This document shows, in pieces, positions 42,322 to 51,259 of a stretch of 64,000 nt of DNA. The DNA comes from G965233625 sp965233625 (GTDB lineage: Bacteria; Planctomycetota; Planctomycetia; Pirellulales; Pirellulaceae), in contig OZ247499.1 in NCBI GenBank assembly GCA_965233625.1, positions 6,944,001 through 7,008,000 on the forward strand. Reading direction: 5' to 3'. The notes under the pieces were generated by a model. That model was not told the DNA's origin, made no database searches, and saw nothing but the letters and a program-made list of their open reading frames with translations. Position 1 is the stretch's first letter, and the number at the start of each line of letters is the position of its first letter. The position numbers and the translations under genes were made by a program.

Positions 42322-43707
42322 ATGAATCTTCATCGTCGTGATGCATTGAAGGGCCTCTCCTTGGGCGCTGGGAGTCTGGTGCTGGCGCCCATGTTGGGGC
42401 GTATGCAGTCGCAGGCTGCCGGCGTGGCCAAGAAGCCGATGCGGTTTGTGTTTGTGGTAGAAAGTAACGGGTTCACGCCGCAGCAGGCGGCGCCGGTGGA
42501 TTTCCAGCGCAAGCCACGGCATCAACGGCCGATGAACGGACCGGCGGAAACGGTTGACTTCGGCCTTGCTGATCACAAGCTGCCGCCCGCGATCGAGCCG
42601 CTGACGCCCTGGAAAGACAAAGTCACACTACTACAGGGCTTATCCGGCCGCATCTGTGGCGGCGGGCATTCCAACAACTTCAGCGCGCTTGGCTGCTTCT
42701 CCGCCCAGGGCGAGAGCAAACGCATTCAGAACGCGACCATCGATGGTCAACTCGCGCGGCAGCTCCCCGGCATCTTCCCGCACATTGGACTTGGCATCTC
42801 CAAACGGCTGGAAAACTCGGTCATCTATAACTGCTCTGCATGGGCAGCCGGTAAACCGTTGCCAACAATGTGCAAGCCGAATCAAGCGTACTCGGCACTC
42901 TTCGGCAGTGTAGCCGGCGGCGCGGCGAAAGAAGAGTTTGCGGCCCGCAACAACATGCTGGACTTTTTGAAGGACGACGTAAAACGCGTGAAGTCCAATC
43001 TCGCCCGTCCCGAACGTGAGCAGATGGACGCCTATCTCGAGACATTCGAAACCCTCCGCGACCGGCAGAGCCGCCTGAATGAAATTGAAGACACGTTGCG
43101 CGAGAAAGGACCGGCGCCAACTGACAAGTATACGTCAGCCGTTGAGACCGACCGTCTCGACGCGATGTTCGATATCGGCGCCGCTTCGTTGATCTGCGGC
43201 CTGACCAATGTGCTGACGCTTTCGTCCGCCGCGGGCATCCGCGACTTCGATATCTGCTTTACCGGGCTGGGCCTGAAGAAAGGCAAGCATCACACCGGAC
43301 ACGGCGGCAGCCAGAACGGTATGACCTGGTACGAAGTGTCGGAGATGATCCGCCGTTATCACTTCAACCTGATTGCCGGCCTTGCCAAAAAGCTGCAGGC
43401 GGTGCCCGAAGGCGACGGCACCATGCTGGACAACACACTGATTGTTTATCTCAGTGACGGCGCCGAGGGGCATCATTCCCGTTGCTGGGAATGGCCGATG
43501 GTGGTTCTGGGCGACCTTGGCGGGCGGCTTAAATCCGGGCGTTACATTGACTATCCGGGTTACGGACAAAAGAACCATCGGACCACGGCCAACCTGTACG
43601 TCACCCTGATGCAGCTTGCCGGTAGTCAACGCACCAGCTTCGGCGTGCAGGACCCAGGGCTGAAAGACATCGATCAGCACGGGCCACTAGAAGAACTACT
43701 CAGTTAG
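42322..43707 (+). CDS. DUF1552 family secreted protein
   Basis: A 461-residue protein of the DUF1552 family, typical of planctomycetes, verrucomicrobia and acidobacteria. A twin-arginine-like signal (HRRDALKGLSLGAGSLVLAP) leads to export. Family blocks: PLTPWKDKVTLLQGLSG, GGGHSNNFSALGCFSA, LDNTLIVYLSDGAEGHHS and a C-terminal QLAGSQRTSFGVQD. DUF1552 genes usually follow a DUF1592-type cytochrome gene; here none is adjacent. The biochemical function is unknown; a role in extracellular oxidation or polymer degradation is speculated for the family. Confidence 0.88.
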   Translation: MNLHRRDALKGLSLGAGSLVLAPMLGRMQSQAAGVAKKPMRFVFVVESNGFTPQQAAPVDFQRKPRHQRPMNGPAETVDFGLADHKLPPAIEPLTPWKDKVTLLQGLSGRICGGGHSNNFSALGCFSAQGESKRIQNATIDGQLARQLPGIFPHIGLGISKRLENSVIYNCSAWAAGKPLPTMCKPNQAYSALFGSVAGGAAKEEFAARNNMLDFLKDDVKRVKSNLARPEREQMDAYLETFETLRDRQSRLNEIEDTLREKGPAPTDKYTSAVETDRLDAMFDIGAASLICGLTNVLTLSSAAGIRDFDICFTGLGLKKGKHHTGHGGSQNGMTWYEVSEMIRRYHFNLIAGLAKKLQAVPEGDGTMLDNTLIVYLSDGAEGHHSRCWEWPMVVLGDLGGRLKSGRYIDYPGYGQKNHRTTANLYVTLMQLAGSQRTSFGVQDPGLKDIDQHGPLEELLS

Positions 43708-43769
43708 CCGCAGGGTCGCTCGTAGGGCATGCGCCCGACTGCCGCGTCCGTGCCGGTCGCCCACTTGAC

Positions 43770-45377
43770 CTACTTGGCGGCCGCGTCTGGTTGTTTCATC
43801 CGCGACAGCGCTGACGTTGCTTCATCGCGGATAGCGGGGGCGAAATGGTCGGCGGCGATTTTCTTGAGTAGCGGTAACGCAGGGGCGCCGGTTAATTCCA
43901 GCGCCAGAATTGCACGGAAGATGCGCCTTGTTTCTGTTTCGCCCAGCCTTGCCTGCCTGGCTGGCGCCGAGAGCAACAGCCGCAGGCGAACGTGATGTTC
44001 AAACGAGATGCGCCTAGCCATCGCTGCTTTAAGTTGCGGGTCCACATCGGGCCGCAACTGCGCCAGGGCGGTGGATGCTTCATCGCGTTGCTTCGGCGAA
44101 TCGTCATCAAGCTGGGCGATCAGCCGTTTGATCGTTGCCGCGTCGCCCAGTTTGACCGAGGCGTCAAGCCGTTCCCGCAGCACAGGTAAAGCAACGTCCG
44201 GCGCCGCAGCGAGCGATCCGCAGAGTCGCATGGCAGCGGTAGCGTCTTCACTGGCCAGCTGTGACCAGATCTCGTCACCGCCAAGGGCTGCCAGTTCTTC
44301 CCCCGTCAGCGATGCCGCAAATATCGCTTGCCGCGTGTTCCATAGCAGGATTGAATTGTCCAGGCGGCCGGAAGCTCCGGAGGCCAGCATCTTGCCATTG
44401 CGTGAAAACGCCAGTGCACAAACTGTTGCATCGTGCCCTTCCAGCCGCGCGGCCATCCGCCCGGTTAACATCTCCCAGATGCACACGTCGCCGTCCCATC
44501 CGCCCGTTGCCAGAAAACGGTTGTCGTAAGAAAACGCCAGCGACTGCACCGCCGCCGTATGCCCGTCCAGCTTAAAGCGGGCGCCGCCCTGACTATCGGC
44601 CGCCCAGACCAGCACAGGTTGTTTCTTCCGCCGGGGGAACGCTGCGAACAGCTGGCCATTGTGCGAAAATGTTGCCCCTTGAGGTGTTGTTTCCAGCCCT
44701 TCGTACGCGCCGAATTTGCTGTCGAAGGGACGGAAGACGTTGATCTTGGCGGTCTCGTTATTGTTCACGCCCGCGTGCACCCGGCCATCGGGCGACACCG
44801 CCAGCGGATACTTGGCGCCCGCGTATTTCGCGAGTTCCCGGCCGTCTTCGATCAGCAGATGGGCAAACCGGCCGTTGGCGGCCACGGCAATCTGCTCTCC
44901 ATCAGGCAGCACCTGGATAATGGCGGCGTCGCCCGGGATCTGGTGCAGTTTGCTGCCGTCGGATGCTTTCCAGACCTGCACAAACTGGTCGCCGCCGGTG
45001 GCGCCGGTTAGCAGATATTTGCCATCGTGCGTATAGGCCATCGCCTTCACATAGCCATCGTGCCCATCACATTCGTAGATCGCTTTGCCGCTGCTAACTT
45101 CCCAGGTGCGGACGATATGATCCGAATGCCGCGACGCCAGTTGCTGATCACCGGGGGCGAATTCCAGTAGGTACACGCCGCGCGAATTACGGGCAGTTTC
45201 CCCATAACCACCAATCCGCATCAGTGTTGCCGGCGGATGCAGCGCCGGCGGCTTCGCACCCTCTGCTGTGGGTTGAGCATTGGCTAAAGAGGCAGTCAGG
45301 GCAGCGCTGGCAAACATCAAGAGGAGCGTCTGCAGATAGAGTCGATGTCGAATCGCAATTTGTCTGAAAGTTGCCAT
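43770..45377 (-). CDS. Secreted WD40 repeat protein with helical C-terminal domain
   Basis: A 535-residue protein with a signal peptide or anchor (about 12-35, ending LANAQ). Residues about 50-375 form WD40-type blades, e.g. DGKYLLTGATGG...VQVWKASDG, LAFSYDNRFLATGGWDG and ALAFSRNGKMLASGASG. The C-terminal 150 residues are helical and contain the degenerate HEAT-like block seen in many planctomycete WD40 proteins (LAALGGDEIWSQLASEDATA, LIAQLDDDSPKQRDEASTAL). I chose ATG 45377; the frame opens at 45542 but the signal peptide follows the later start. It is divergent from the DUF2330 cluster. Confidence 0.82.
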   Translation of the reverse strand: MATFRQIAIRHRLYLQTLLLMFASAALTASLANAQPTAEGAKPPALHPPATLMRIGGYGETARNSRGVYLLEFAPGDQQLASRHSDHIVRTWEVSSGKAIYECDGHDGYVKAMAYTHDGKYLLTGATGGDQFVQVWKASDGSKLHQIPGDAAIIQVLPDGEQIAVAANGRFAHLLIEDGRELAKYAGAKYPLAVSPDGRVHAGVNNNETAKINVFRPFDSKFGAYEGLETTPQGATFSHNGQLFAAFPRRKKQPVLVWAADSQGGARFKLDGHTAAVQSLAFSYDNRFLATGGWDGDVCIWEMLTGRMAARLEGHDATVCALAFSRNGKMLASGASGRLDNSILLWNTRQAIFAASLTGEELAALGGDEIWSQLASEDATAAMRLCGSLAAAPDVALPVLRERLDASVKLGDAATIKRLIAQLDDDSPKQRDEASTALAQLRPDVDPQLKAAMARRISFEHHVRLRLLLSAPARQARLGETETRRIFRAILALELTGAPALPLLKKIAADHFAPAIRDEATSALSRMKQPDAAAK

Positions 45378-45559
45378 GTAACGATGTTTGGCGCTGGAGT
45401 GCTGCTTCGCGGCTATTTTTGACACAATATATTCCCTCTGACGGATGATTGCCGGGAAAAGTTGCCATGAATTACGTAAACAGCGAGAATACGCGGAACT
45501 AATTCTGGGGCGCCTCCGTCGTAGAAGACGGACACGATGCATAGCGGAGAAACTTCCTT

Positions 45560-46510
45560 ATGGCGAGGACGAGAGGCAACTTCCTGCAAGGCGTTCTCAA
45601 ACGCGTTGCGATCCTGGCAGCAGGAATCGGCGCGGGTCTAATCCTGCGGATGGTGTTTCTGCCCGCGCAGCCTGCTCCGGCAAAGCCGGTTCCCGCCGCG
45701 CCCGGCGACGAAGAATCGCCTACCACACCTGCCGAAACAGACGCCGCCGCATTAGACCCGCTGGTGCCGCCCTTCGATTTAGGCGGCGACATGGTGGTGG
45801 CTTCACATTCAACTGGCCATGCGGCCATTGCCCGGCCTGGCATGCTGGCGATGATGACGGCCGGCGGCGACAGCGATGGACAACATCCCAGCTTGAACGC
45901 AGCATTGGGCAAAGGCCGTCCGTTTCAGTTCAGCTTCGCTTCCAAGCAGAATCATTTAGCGACGCATTTCGCATCGACGACGGCAGCGGAGCATCACGCA
46001 GAACCGCACGACGCGGGGCATCACGGGCCGCAACGTATCTCCACCGGCGATTTTGCACACGGCGACCGCGCGGTGTTTGAACCGCACGGCGACCAGGTCT
46101 GTGCTTCGGGCTGTGCCGCCAGCCGGCATCCCACCATGCCGCTGGTGAATACAGAATTCCATCAGTTGCTGCACGAATTCGCCAGCCAGCCTATCGATGA
46201 GAGCAGCCCCGCCTTCGAAAAGCTGTTGTACTATGGCAAGCAGACTCAAGAGCGATTGCAGCGCTACGGGCATGGCTCGCTGGACCCGCTGCGGAAGATG
46301 GCCTTACAGCGGGAATTGAAGAAAACGCACGCCAGTGTGCAGATTCGACTGGTGGATGAACATGGGGAAGTCCGCTCGTGGTTGCCGCCGACTTCTGTGC
46401 CGCTGGACCGGCGGCACGTCTTTGATATGGAGGCCAAGGGCGTTCAGCCCCTGGTGACAAGCGGCACCGTGAAACGGGTCGGCTTGTATCACCTGTGGAC
46501 CCGGTTGTGA
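45560..46510 (+). CDS. Membrane-anchored His-rich hypothetical protein, cut by an in-frame TGA
   Basis: A 316-residue protein: basic N terminus, membrane anchor (about 15-34), Pro/Ala linker, a His-rich stretch (AEHHAEPHDAGHHGPQ), CASGC, and a helical then beta-rich C terminus. After TGA at 46508 the same frame stays open for 53 codons to 46672 with protein-like content (EGVHFVAGPWFTVHRSGSEW and on) and would then overlap the first DUF2330 gene by 11 bases. So the gene probably once ended at 46672. A nonsense change, a sequence error or recoding could explain it. Not a family I recognise; it heads the DUF2330 operon. Confidence 0.65.
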   Translation: MARTRGNFLQGVLKRVAILAAGIGAGLILRMVFLPAQPAPAKPVPAAPGDEESPTTPAETDAAALDPLVPPFDLGGDMVVASHSTGHAAIARPGMLAMMTAGGDSDGQHPSLNAALGKGRPFQFSFASKQNHLATHFASTTAAEHHAEPHDAGHHGPQRISTGDFAHGDRAVFEPHGDQVCASGCAASRHPTMPLVNTEFHQLLHEFASQPIDESSPAFEKLLYYGKQTQERLQRYGHGSLDPLRKMALQRELKKTHASVQIRLVDEHGEVRSWLPPTSVPLDRRHVFDMEAKGVQPLVTSGTVKRVGLYHLWTRL

Positions 46511-46661
46511 CTGGAGGGTGTCCACTTTGTGGCAGGACCGTGGTTCACGGTCCATCGTAGCGGAAGTGAATGGCAGGAACTGGGCCAGGTCTGGATCAGT
46601 GACGGCAAGCAGGATGCGAAGGGGCGCATCGAGATTCGAATTCAACTGATGGAGCCAGAGC

Positions 46662-48119
46662 ATGAAGCTTAACGCAACCACCTTTCTGGTCATGTTTCTG
46701 GCAATCGCCGCGGCGGGCGCCGCGCACGCAGACCCCTGCGGTATGGTGCCGCCGGTATATCCGGGCAACGATGTGCCACTGGCCCGCACCGGCCAGCAGC
46801 GGACGTATGTCTTCTACAAGGACGGCATAGAAACGATCGCCATCCGGCCTGGTTTTACGGGCAAGGTGGAAGAGTTCGGCATGCTGATTCCGTTCCCGTC
46901 TCCGCCTGCGTTACGCAAGTTGCCGGATCATATCTTCCCCCACATCGCCGCAGCGGTTGACCCGCCTGAAGTGACTGTCGATCTAAGGCGGCAGTTTCTG
47001 TTTCAGAATCAGAACCGGGCGGTCACCCGGTTCAGCTCGCTTTCGATCACCCGCGAGAAAGCCGTCAAAGTGCTGCGGCAGGAAGCGGTTGGCATGTACG
47101 AAGTGGCGGTGCTTGAAGCGGGCAGTGCAGCCGCGTTGAAGAAATGGATGGATTCCCACAACTACCGGTTTCCCGACGGCATGGAAAAGCCCTGCAACGA
47201 TTACGTGAAGCTGGGCTGGTGCTTTGTAGCCGTCAAAACCCGTGTCTCCGGGAAGCAGGAAACGGATGCGGCGCCGGGCATCCGCGGCGTGAAACAGGGG
47301 CTGCCTCCGCAAGCCGCCTTCGACGGTTTTGTGCAGGCGATGGGCTTCCGCTTTAAAACCAAAGAGCTGGTCGTGCCCATGCGTTTATCGGCTTTCAACG
47401 AAGGCTCGCTCCGCAACATTGTTTATCTGCTGACGGATAGTCCCCGCCGTATCAGGCACATTCCCGAAGAGTATGTTGTCCGCCAGGTAAGCGGGCAGCA
47501 ACTTGTGAAGAATCTAACGTCGCTTCTACCTGTGCGCATCATCGGCGGCACAGAAGCGGACATTCCAGAATACCGCCGCAAGTCGCTTCCGGGCGAACGC
47601 AACCCAGAGCCAAAAAACGGCGCCGCCCGCGACCTGTTCGCCAGCGATCTGCACGCGGTTTCAACGGGCCGGATGTCGCTGGGATTTGAAGAGCAGGAAA
47701 AAACGCTGCTGAACATCGGCGAACGGCTTTCGCTTCGCGGCACGCAAATCGACAAGCTGAATGCTGCAAGTCTGAAAGTGCAGCGCGACCAGGCGGTTGC
47801 GAAGTCTTTGAAGGATCTTAAGAAGATGACGCTGACGGTGGTCGATGGCGATTTCCCCCGCGAAGTCATTGCAGGCGAGAACCTGACCTTCGCAGAATAC
47901 AAAATGCCCGCCCGCCGCAACAACGCCAGTAGTTACAACGCCAACCGCGATGGCCCGGCGCCGGATGCTGGCGGTTTGCTGAAAACGGGGCAGCTGCAAT
48001 TCAACCGCGAACTTGCGGCGCCAGAGAGAAGCATTGCGGGGGTTGTCTTCCCGGTTGGCGCCATGCTGTTTTCGCTGCTCGCAATCGCGTGTGTCATTGC
48101 TATGAGGCGATGGCGTTAG
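46662..48119 (+). CDS. DUF2330 protein, copy 1
   Basis: A 485-residue exported protein. Signal peptide (about 1-20) ends right before DPCGMVPPVYPG. The DUF2330 domain (about 21-430) carries the blocks shared by all five copies: TYVFYKDGIETIAIRPGF, FGMLIPFPSPPALRKLPD, QEAVGMYEVAVLEAGS, a Cys pair (CNDYVKLGWC), VVPMRLSAF, IPEEYVVRQV, and TLTVVDGDFPREV. A C-terminal membrane helix ends RRWR, so the domain is held outside the membrane. GGAG lies seven bases before ATG 46662. DUF2330 has no known function. Confidence 0.88.
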   Translation: MKLNATTFLVMFLAIAAAGAAHADPCGMVPPVYPGNDVPLARTGQQRTYVFYKDGIETIAIRPGFTGKVEEFGMLIPFPSPPALRKLPDHIFPHIAAAVDPPEVTVDLRRQFLFQNQNRAVTRFSSLSITREKAVKVLRQEAVGMYEVAVLEAGSAAALKKWMDSHNYRFPDGMEKPCNDYVKLGWCFVAVKTRVSGKQETDAAPGIRGVKQGLPPQAAFDGFVQAMGFRFKTKELVVPMRLSAFNEGSLRNIVYLLTDSPRRIRHIPEEYVVRQVSGQQLVKNLTSLLPVRIIGGTEADIPEYRRKSLPGERNPEPKNGAARDLFASDLHAVSTGRMSLGFEEQEKTLLNIGERLSLRGTQIDKLNAASLKVQRDQAVAKSLKDLKKMTLTVVDGDFPREVIAGENLTFAEYKMPARRNNASSYNANRDGPAPDAGGLLKTGQLQFNRELAAPERSIAGVVFPVGAMLFSLLAIACVIAMRRWR

Positions 48120-48122
48120 GTT

Positions 48123-49649
48123 ATGACTCGCTACGGATTTCAAACCATGTTGCTACGCACCCTCGCAATAGCCTTTGTGACCGCTGTTTCGTTTTCGCAG
48201 ATATCAACGGTGCTGGCCGACCCTTGCGGCATGGTCCCGCCAATTTATCCGGGCGGCGAAGTTCCGCTGGCACGGACCGGCGATCAGCAGACGTATGTCT
48301 TCTACAAAGACGGGGTCGAGACCTTTGTCATTCGACCTGGCTTTACCGGCAAGGTCGAAGACTTTGGCATGCTGATCCCGTTCCCAACGCCGCCCGCCAT
48401 CCGCAAGGTGCCCGACAACATCTTCCCGCAGATCGCTGCCGCGGTTGATCCCCCGGAAGTGGTGGTTGACCTGAGAATACGACTGTTAGCACAAACCGCC
48501 AAAGCCAACTTCAGCGGGCCGGTTAATCAGAGCCTGGAAGTTCTCAAACGCAGTGAAGTGCGGGTTTTGCGGGAAGAAGCGGTTGGCATGTACGAGGTGG
48601 CGGTGTTGCAGGCGGGCAGCCCTGCGGCGCTGAAGAAGTGGATGGATTCCCACGGGTATACCTATCCGAAGGGAATGGACGCCGTCTGCGCCGACTATGT
48701 GAAAGACCAGTGGTGCTTTGTTGCGGTGAAGACCAAAGTCGCCGGGAAGAAATCGCTGGAACCAGCGCCGGGTCAACGCAATGTCACTACAAAGCTGCGG
48801 GCGGGTGAAGCGTTCGACGGTTTTGTGCAGGGCATGGGGTTCCGTTTCAAATCGGAAGAGCTGGTCGTGCCGATGCGACTATCTGCTTTTAACGACGGCG
48901 ATACCCGCAACATTGTGTATCTACTTTCGGACTCACCGAAAAAGATCCGCAATATCCCCGAAGAATATGTTGTCCGGCAGGTCGACGGTGAGCAGCTTTA
49001 TAACAATCTGACCGGTCCGCTGCCGCTGCGGATTATCGGGGGCGTTGAAGCCGATATCCCGGCGTACCGCCGCAAGTCATTGCTCGCTGAACGCAATCCG
49101 CATCCGGCCAACGGCGCCGCCAAAGAATTGTTTGCGTCCGATCTTCTTGCTGTCAACAGTGGCAAACTGGCGCTGGCGCACGAACAGCAGGAGAAAGCTT
49201 TGTTGAACATCGGCGAGCGGCTTTCGCTTCGCGGCCCGGAGATAGACAAAGTCAACGCGGACGCAGTTGCCGCAGATCGCGAAAAGGCTGTGACGCGTGC
49301 ACTGAGCGATGTGAAGAAGATGACGTTAACCGTGGTCGACGGCGATTTCCCGCGTGAGGTGATCGCTTCGAAAAACCTCAGCTTCGACACGTACACCATG
49401 CCAGCGCGTCGTAACAATCCAGCATCTTACGACGCCAAGATGAAGAAGCCCGCCGCAAAACGCGATGGCGTTCTCAAAACGGGCTACCTTCCCGCACCAG
49501 CGGCTGGCGGTTCACCTACGTTGATCGCGATGGACGCATCGCCGCAATCCAACTACGGCGTTTACGGGTTGCTGCTGTTTGCGGCTGCCTCGGTGGCAGT
49601 ACTGGGTTTCTTGGCGGCTGGCGTTCGCAAAAACTTCAGCCGGGCGTAA
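48123..49649 (+). CDS. DUF2330 protein, copy 2
   Basis: A 508-residue exported protein, starting three bases after the stop of copy 1. An alternative ATG at 48147 gives a more typical signal peptide (MLLRTLAIAFVTAV) and may be the real start. After cleavage before DPCGMVPPIYPG, the domain follows the shared pattern, with CADYVKDQWC, NIGERLSLRGPEIDK and TLTVVDGDFPREV. It ends in a membrane helix and KNFSRA. Coupled by tight spacing to its neighbours, it is likely made in similar amounts. Confidence 0.88.
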   Translation: MTRYGFQTMLLRTLAIAFVTAVSFSQISTVLADPCGMVPPIYPGGEVPLARTGDQQTYVFYKDGVETFVIRPGFTGKVEDFGMLIPFPTPPAIRKVPDNIFPQIAAAVDPPEVVVDLRIRLLAQTAKANFSGPVNQSLEVLKRSEVRVLREEAVGMYEVAVLQAGSPAALKKWMDSHGYTYPKGMDAVCADYVKDQWCFVAVKTKVAGKKSLEPAPGQRNVTTKLRAGEAFDGFVQGMGFRFKSEELVVPMRLSAFNDGDTRNIVYLLSDSPKKIRNIPEEYVVRQVDGEQLYNNLTGPLPLRIIGGVEADIPAYRRKSLLAERNPHPANGAAKELFASDLLAVNSGKLALAHEQQEKALLNIGERLSLRGPEIDKVNADAVAADREKAVTRALSDVKKMTLTVVDGDFPREVIASKNLSFDTYTMPARRNNPASYDAKMKKPAAKRDGVLKTGYLPAPAAGGSPTLIAMDASPQSNYGVYGLLLFAAASVAVLGFLAAGVRKNFSRA

Positions 49650-49695
49650 CGACGACGGATTTACTTTTCAACCAACTCACTTCTGGACGGATACG

Positions 49696-51174
49696 ATGAA
49701 ATTGCGGCTCTTAATCGCGGTGCTGTTGTGTCTGACGCCGGCGGCAGCTCTGGCCGATCCATGCGGTATGGTGCCGCCCGTGTATCCGGGCGAAACCGTG
49801 CCACTTGCCCGGACCGGCCTGCAGCAGACGTACGTGTTCTATCGCGACGGTGTCGAGACGTTTGTGATCCGCCCTGGCTTTACGGGCAAGGTGGATGAGT
49901 TCGGTATGCTCATTCCGTTCCCTTCGCCGCCGGCGCTGCGTAAGGTGCCTGACACGGTATTCACGCAAGTCGCAGCCGCCGTCGATCCGCCAGAGGTGGT
50001 CGTTGACTTACGGCAGCGGTTCTGGATGTTTGGCGCCGCCGCAATGGGCGGTGCATCAGGGGTCAGGGGGCTGAAGTACGACGTCGCCAAGTCAGGAAAG
50101 AAGAAGGTCCGCGTCATCCGCGAGGAAGCCGTCGGCATGTACGAAGTGGCTGTGCTCGAAGCGGGGTCACCGGCCGCTTTGAAGAAGTGGATGGAAACGC
50201 ACGGTTACCGTTATCCCACGGGCATGGACAAGGTCTGCGAAGAGTACATCGAAATCAACTGGTGCTTTGTCGCCATCAAAGCCAAAGTAGGCAGCAAACC
50301 CGCCGTTCAGCCGGCGCCAGGCCAACGCCAGGTGAATTCAAAACTGCCCGCTGGCTCTACCTTCGATGGTTATGTGCAGGGAATGGGCTTCCGCTTCAAG
50401 ACGGATGAACTGGTCGTGCCCATGCGTCTATCGGCCTTCAATGAAGGCGATCTCCGCAACGTCGTTTATCTCCTGACGGACGAGCCGAAAAAGATCCGGT
50501 TGATCCCCGAAGAGTACGTTGTCCGTCAGATCGACGGGCCTACACTCCGCAAAAACGTCACGCAGCCTTTACCGCTGCGGATCATTGGCGGCGTTGAAGC
50601 AGATATTCCGGAATCGACGCGGAAGTCTCTGAAAACACGCCGTGATCCAACGCCCAAAAATGGCGTCGCCCGCGAACTGTTCGCCGCAGACCTGCAGGCT
50701 GTGGCTACGGGGAAGCTGTCGCTGCCGCAGGAAGAAAGCGAAAAGGTGCTGCTGAATATCGGTGAGAAACTGGGGCTGCGCGGCGCCGCCATCGATGCGG
50801 AAAACGCAGCAGCGCTGGACGTGTTGCGGAAGAAAACGCTCGAAGAAGCCACCGCAAAACTAGATGAAGTGACGCTGACGGTTATCGACGGCGACTTTCC
50901 GCGCGAAGTGCTGGCAAAACACAACCTGACATTCGCCAGTTACAAAATGCCGGCGGCGCGAAACAACAATGCAAGCTACGATGCAGTCATCCACGGCCCC
51001 GCGGCCAAGAAGCAAGGCGTTCTGAAAACCGGCGCCTTGGCCCCACGGCCACGTTTGCAAACGCCCAATGAGCAGAACGCAACGGCCATCGCCAGCAGCG
51101 GCGCCCTGTGGACCATCGGTTCATTGCTACTGGCGGGCGGCGTGGCATTCTGGTTTGTCCGGCGACGCGGTTAA
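49696..51174 (+). CDS. DUF2330 protein, copy 3
   Basis: A 492-residue exported protein. ATG 49696 is chosen because a standard signal peptide (KLRLLIAVLLCLTPAAALA) begins there and leads directly to DPCGMVPPVYPG; the frame opens earlier but overlaps copy 2. The domain contains CEEYIEINWC and TLTVIDGDFPREV, and an extra Gly/Ala/Met-rich insertion after the first 100 residues. A C-terminal membrane helix ends VRRRG. It is 46 bases after copy 2. Confidence 0.88.
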   Translation: MKLRLLIAVLLCLTPAAALADPCGMVPPVYPGETVPLARTGLQQTYVFYRDGVETFVIRPGFTGKVDEFGMLIPFPSPPALRKVPDTVFTQVAAAVDPPEVVVDLRQRFWMFGAAAMGGASGVRGLKYDVAKSGKKKVRVIREEAVGMYEVAVLEAGSPAALKKWMETHGYRYPTGMDKVCEEYIEINWCFVAIKAKVGSKPAVQPAPGQRQVNSKLPAGSTFDGYVQGMGFRFKTDELVVPMRLSAFNEGDLRNVVYLLTDEPKKIRLIPEEYVVRQIDGPTLRKNVTQPLPLRIIGGVEADIPESTRKSLKTRRDPTPKNGVARELFAADLQAVATGKLSLPQEESEKVLLNIGEKLGLRGAAIDAENAAALDVLRKKTLEEATAKLDEVTLTVIDGDFPREVLAKHNLTFASYKMPAARNNNASYDAVIHGPAAKKQGVLKTGALAPRPRLQTPNEQNATAIASSGALWTIGSLLLAGGVAFWFVRRRG

Positions 51175-51259
51175 TCTTCAGGGAACCAATCAACGGCAGA
51201 ATCTGTTTTCGCGGCAATGCTTTTCTGAGCCGCCGGGCAGTTGAAAAAGGGAAGGACTA

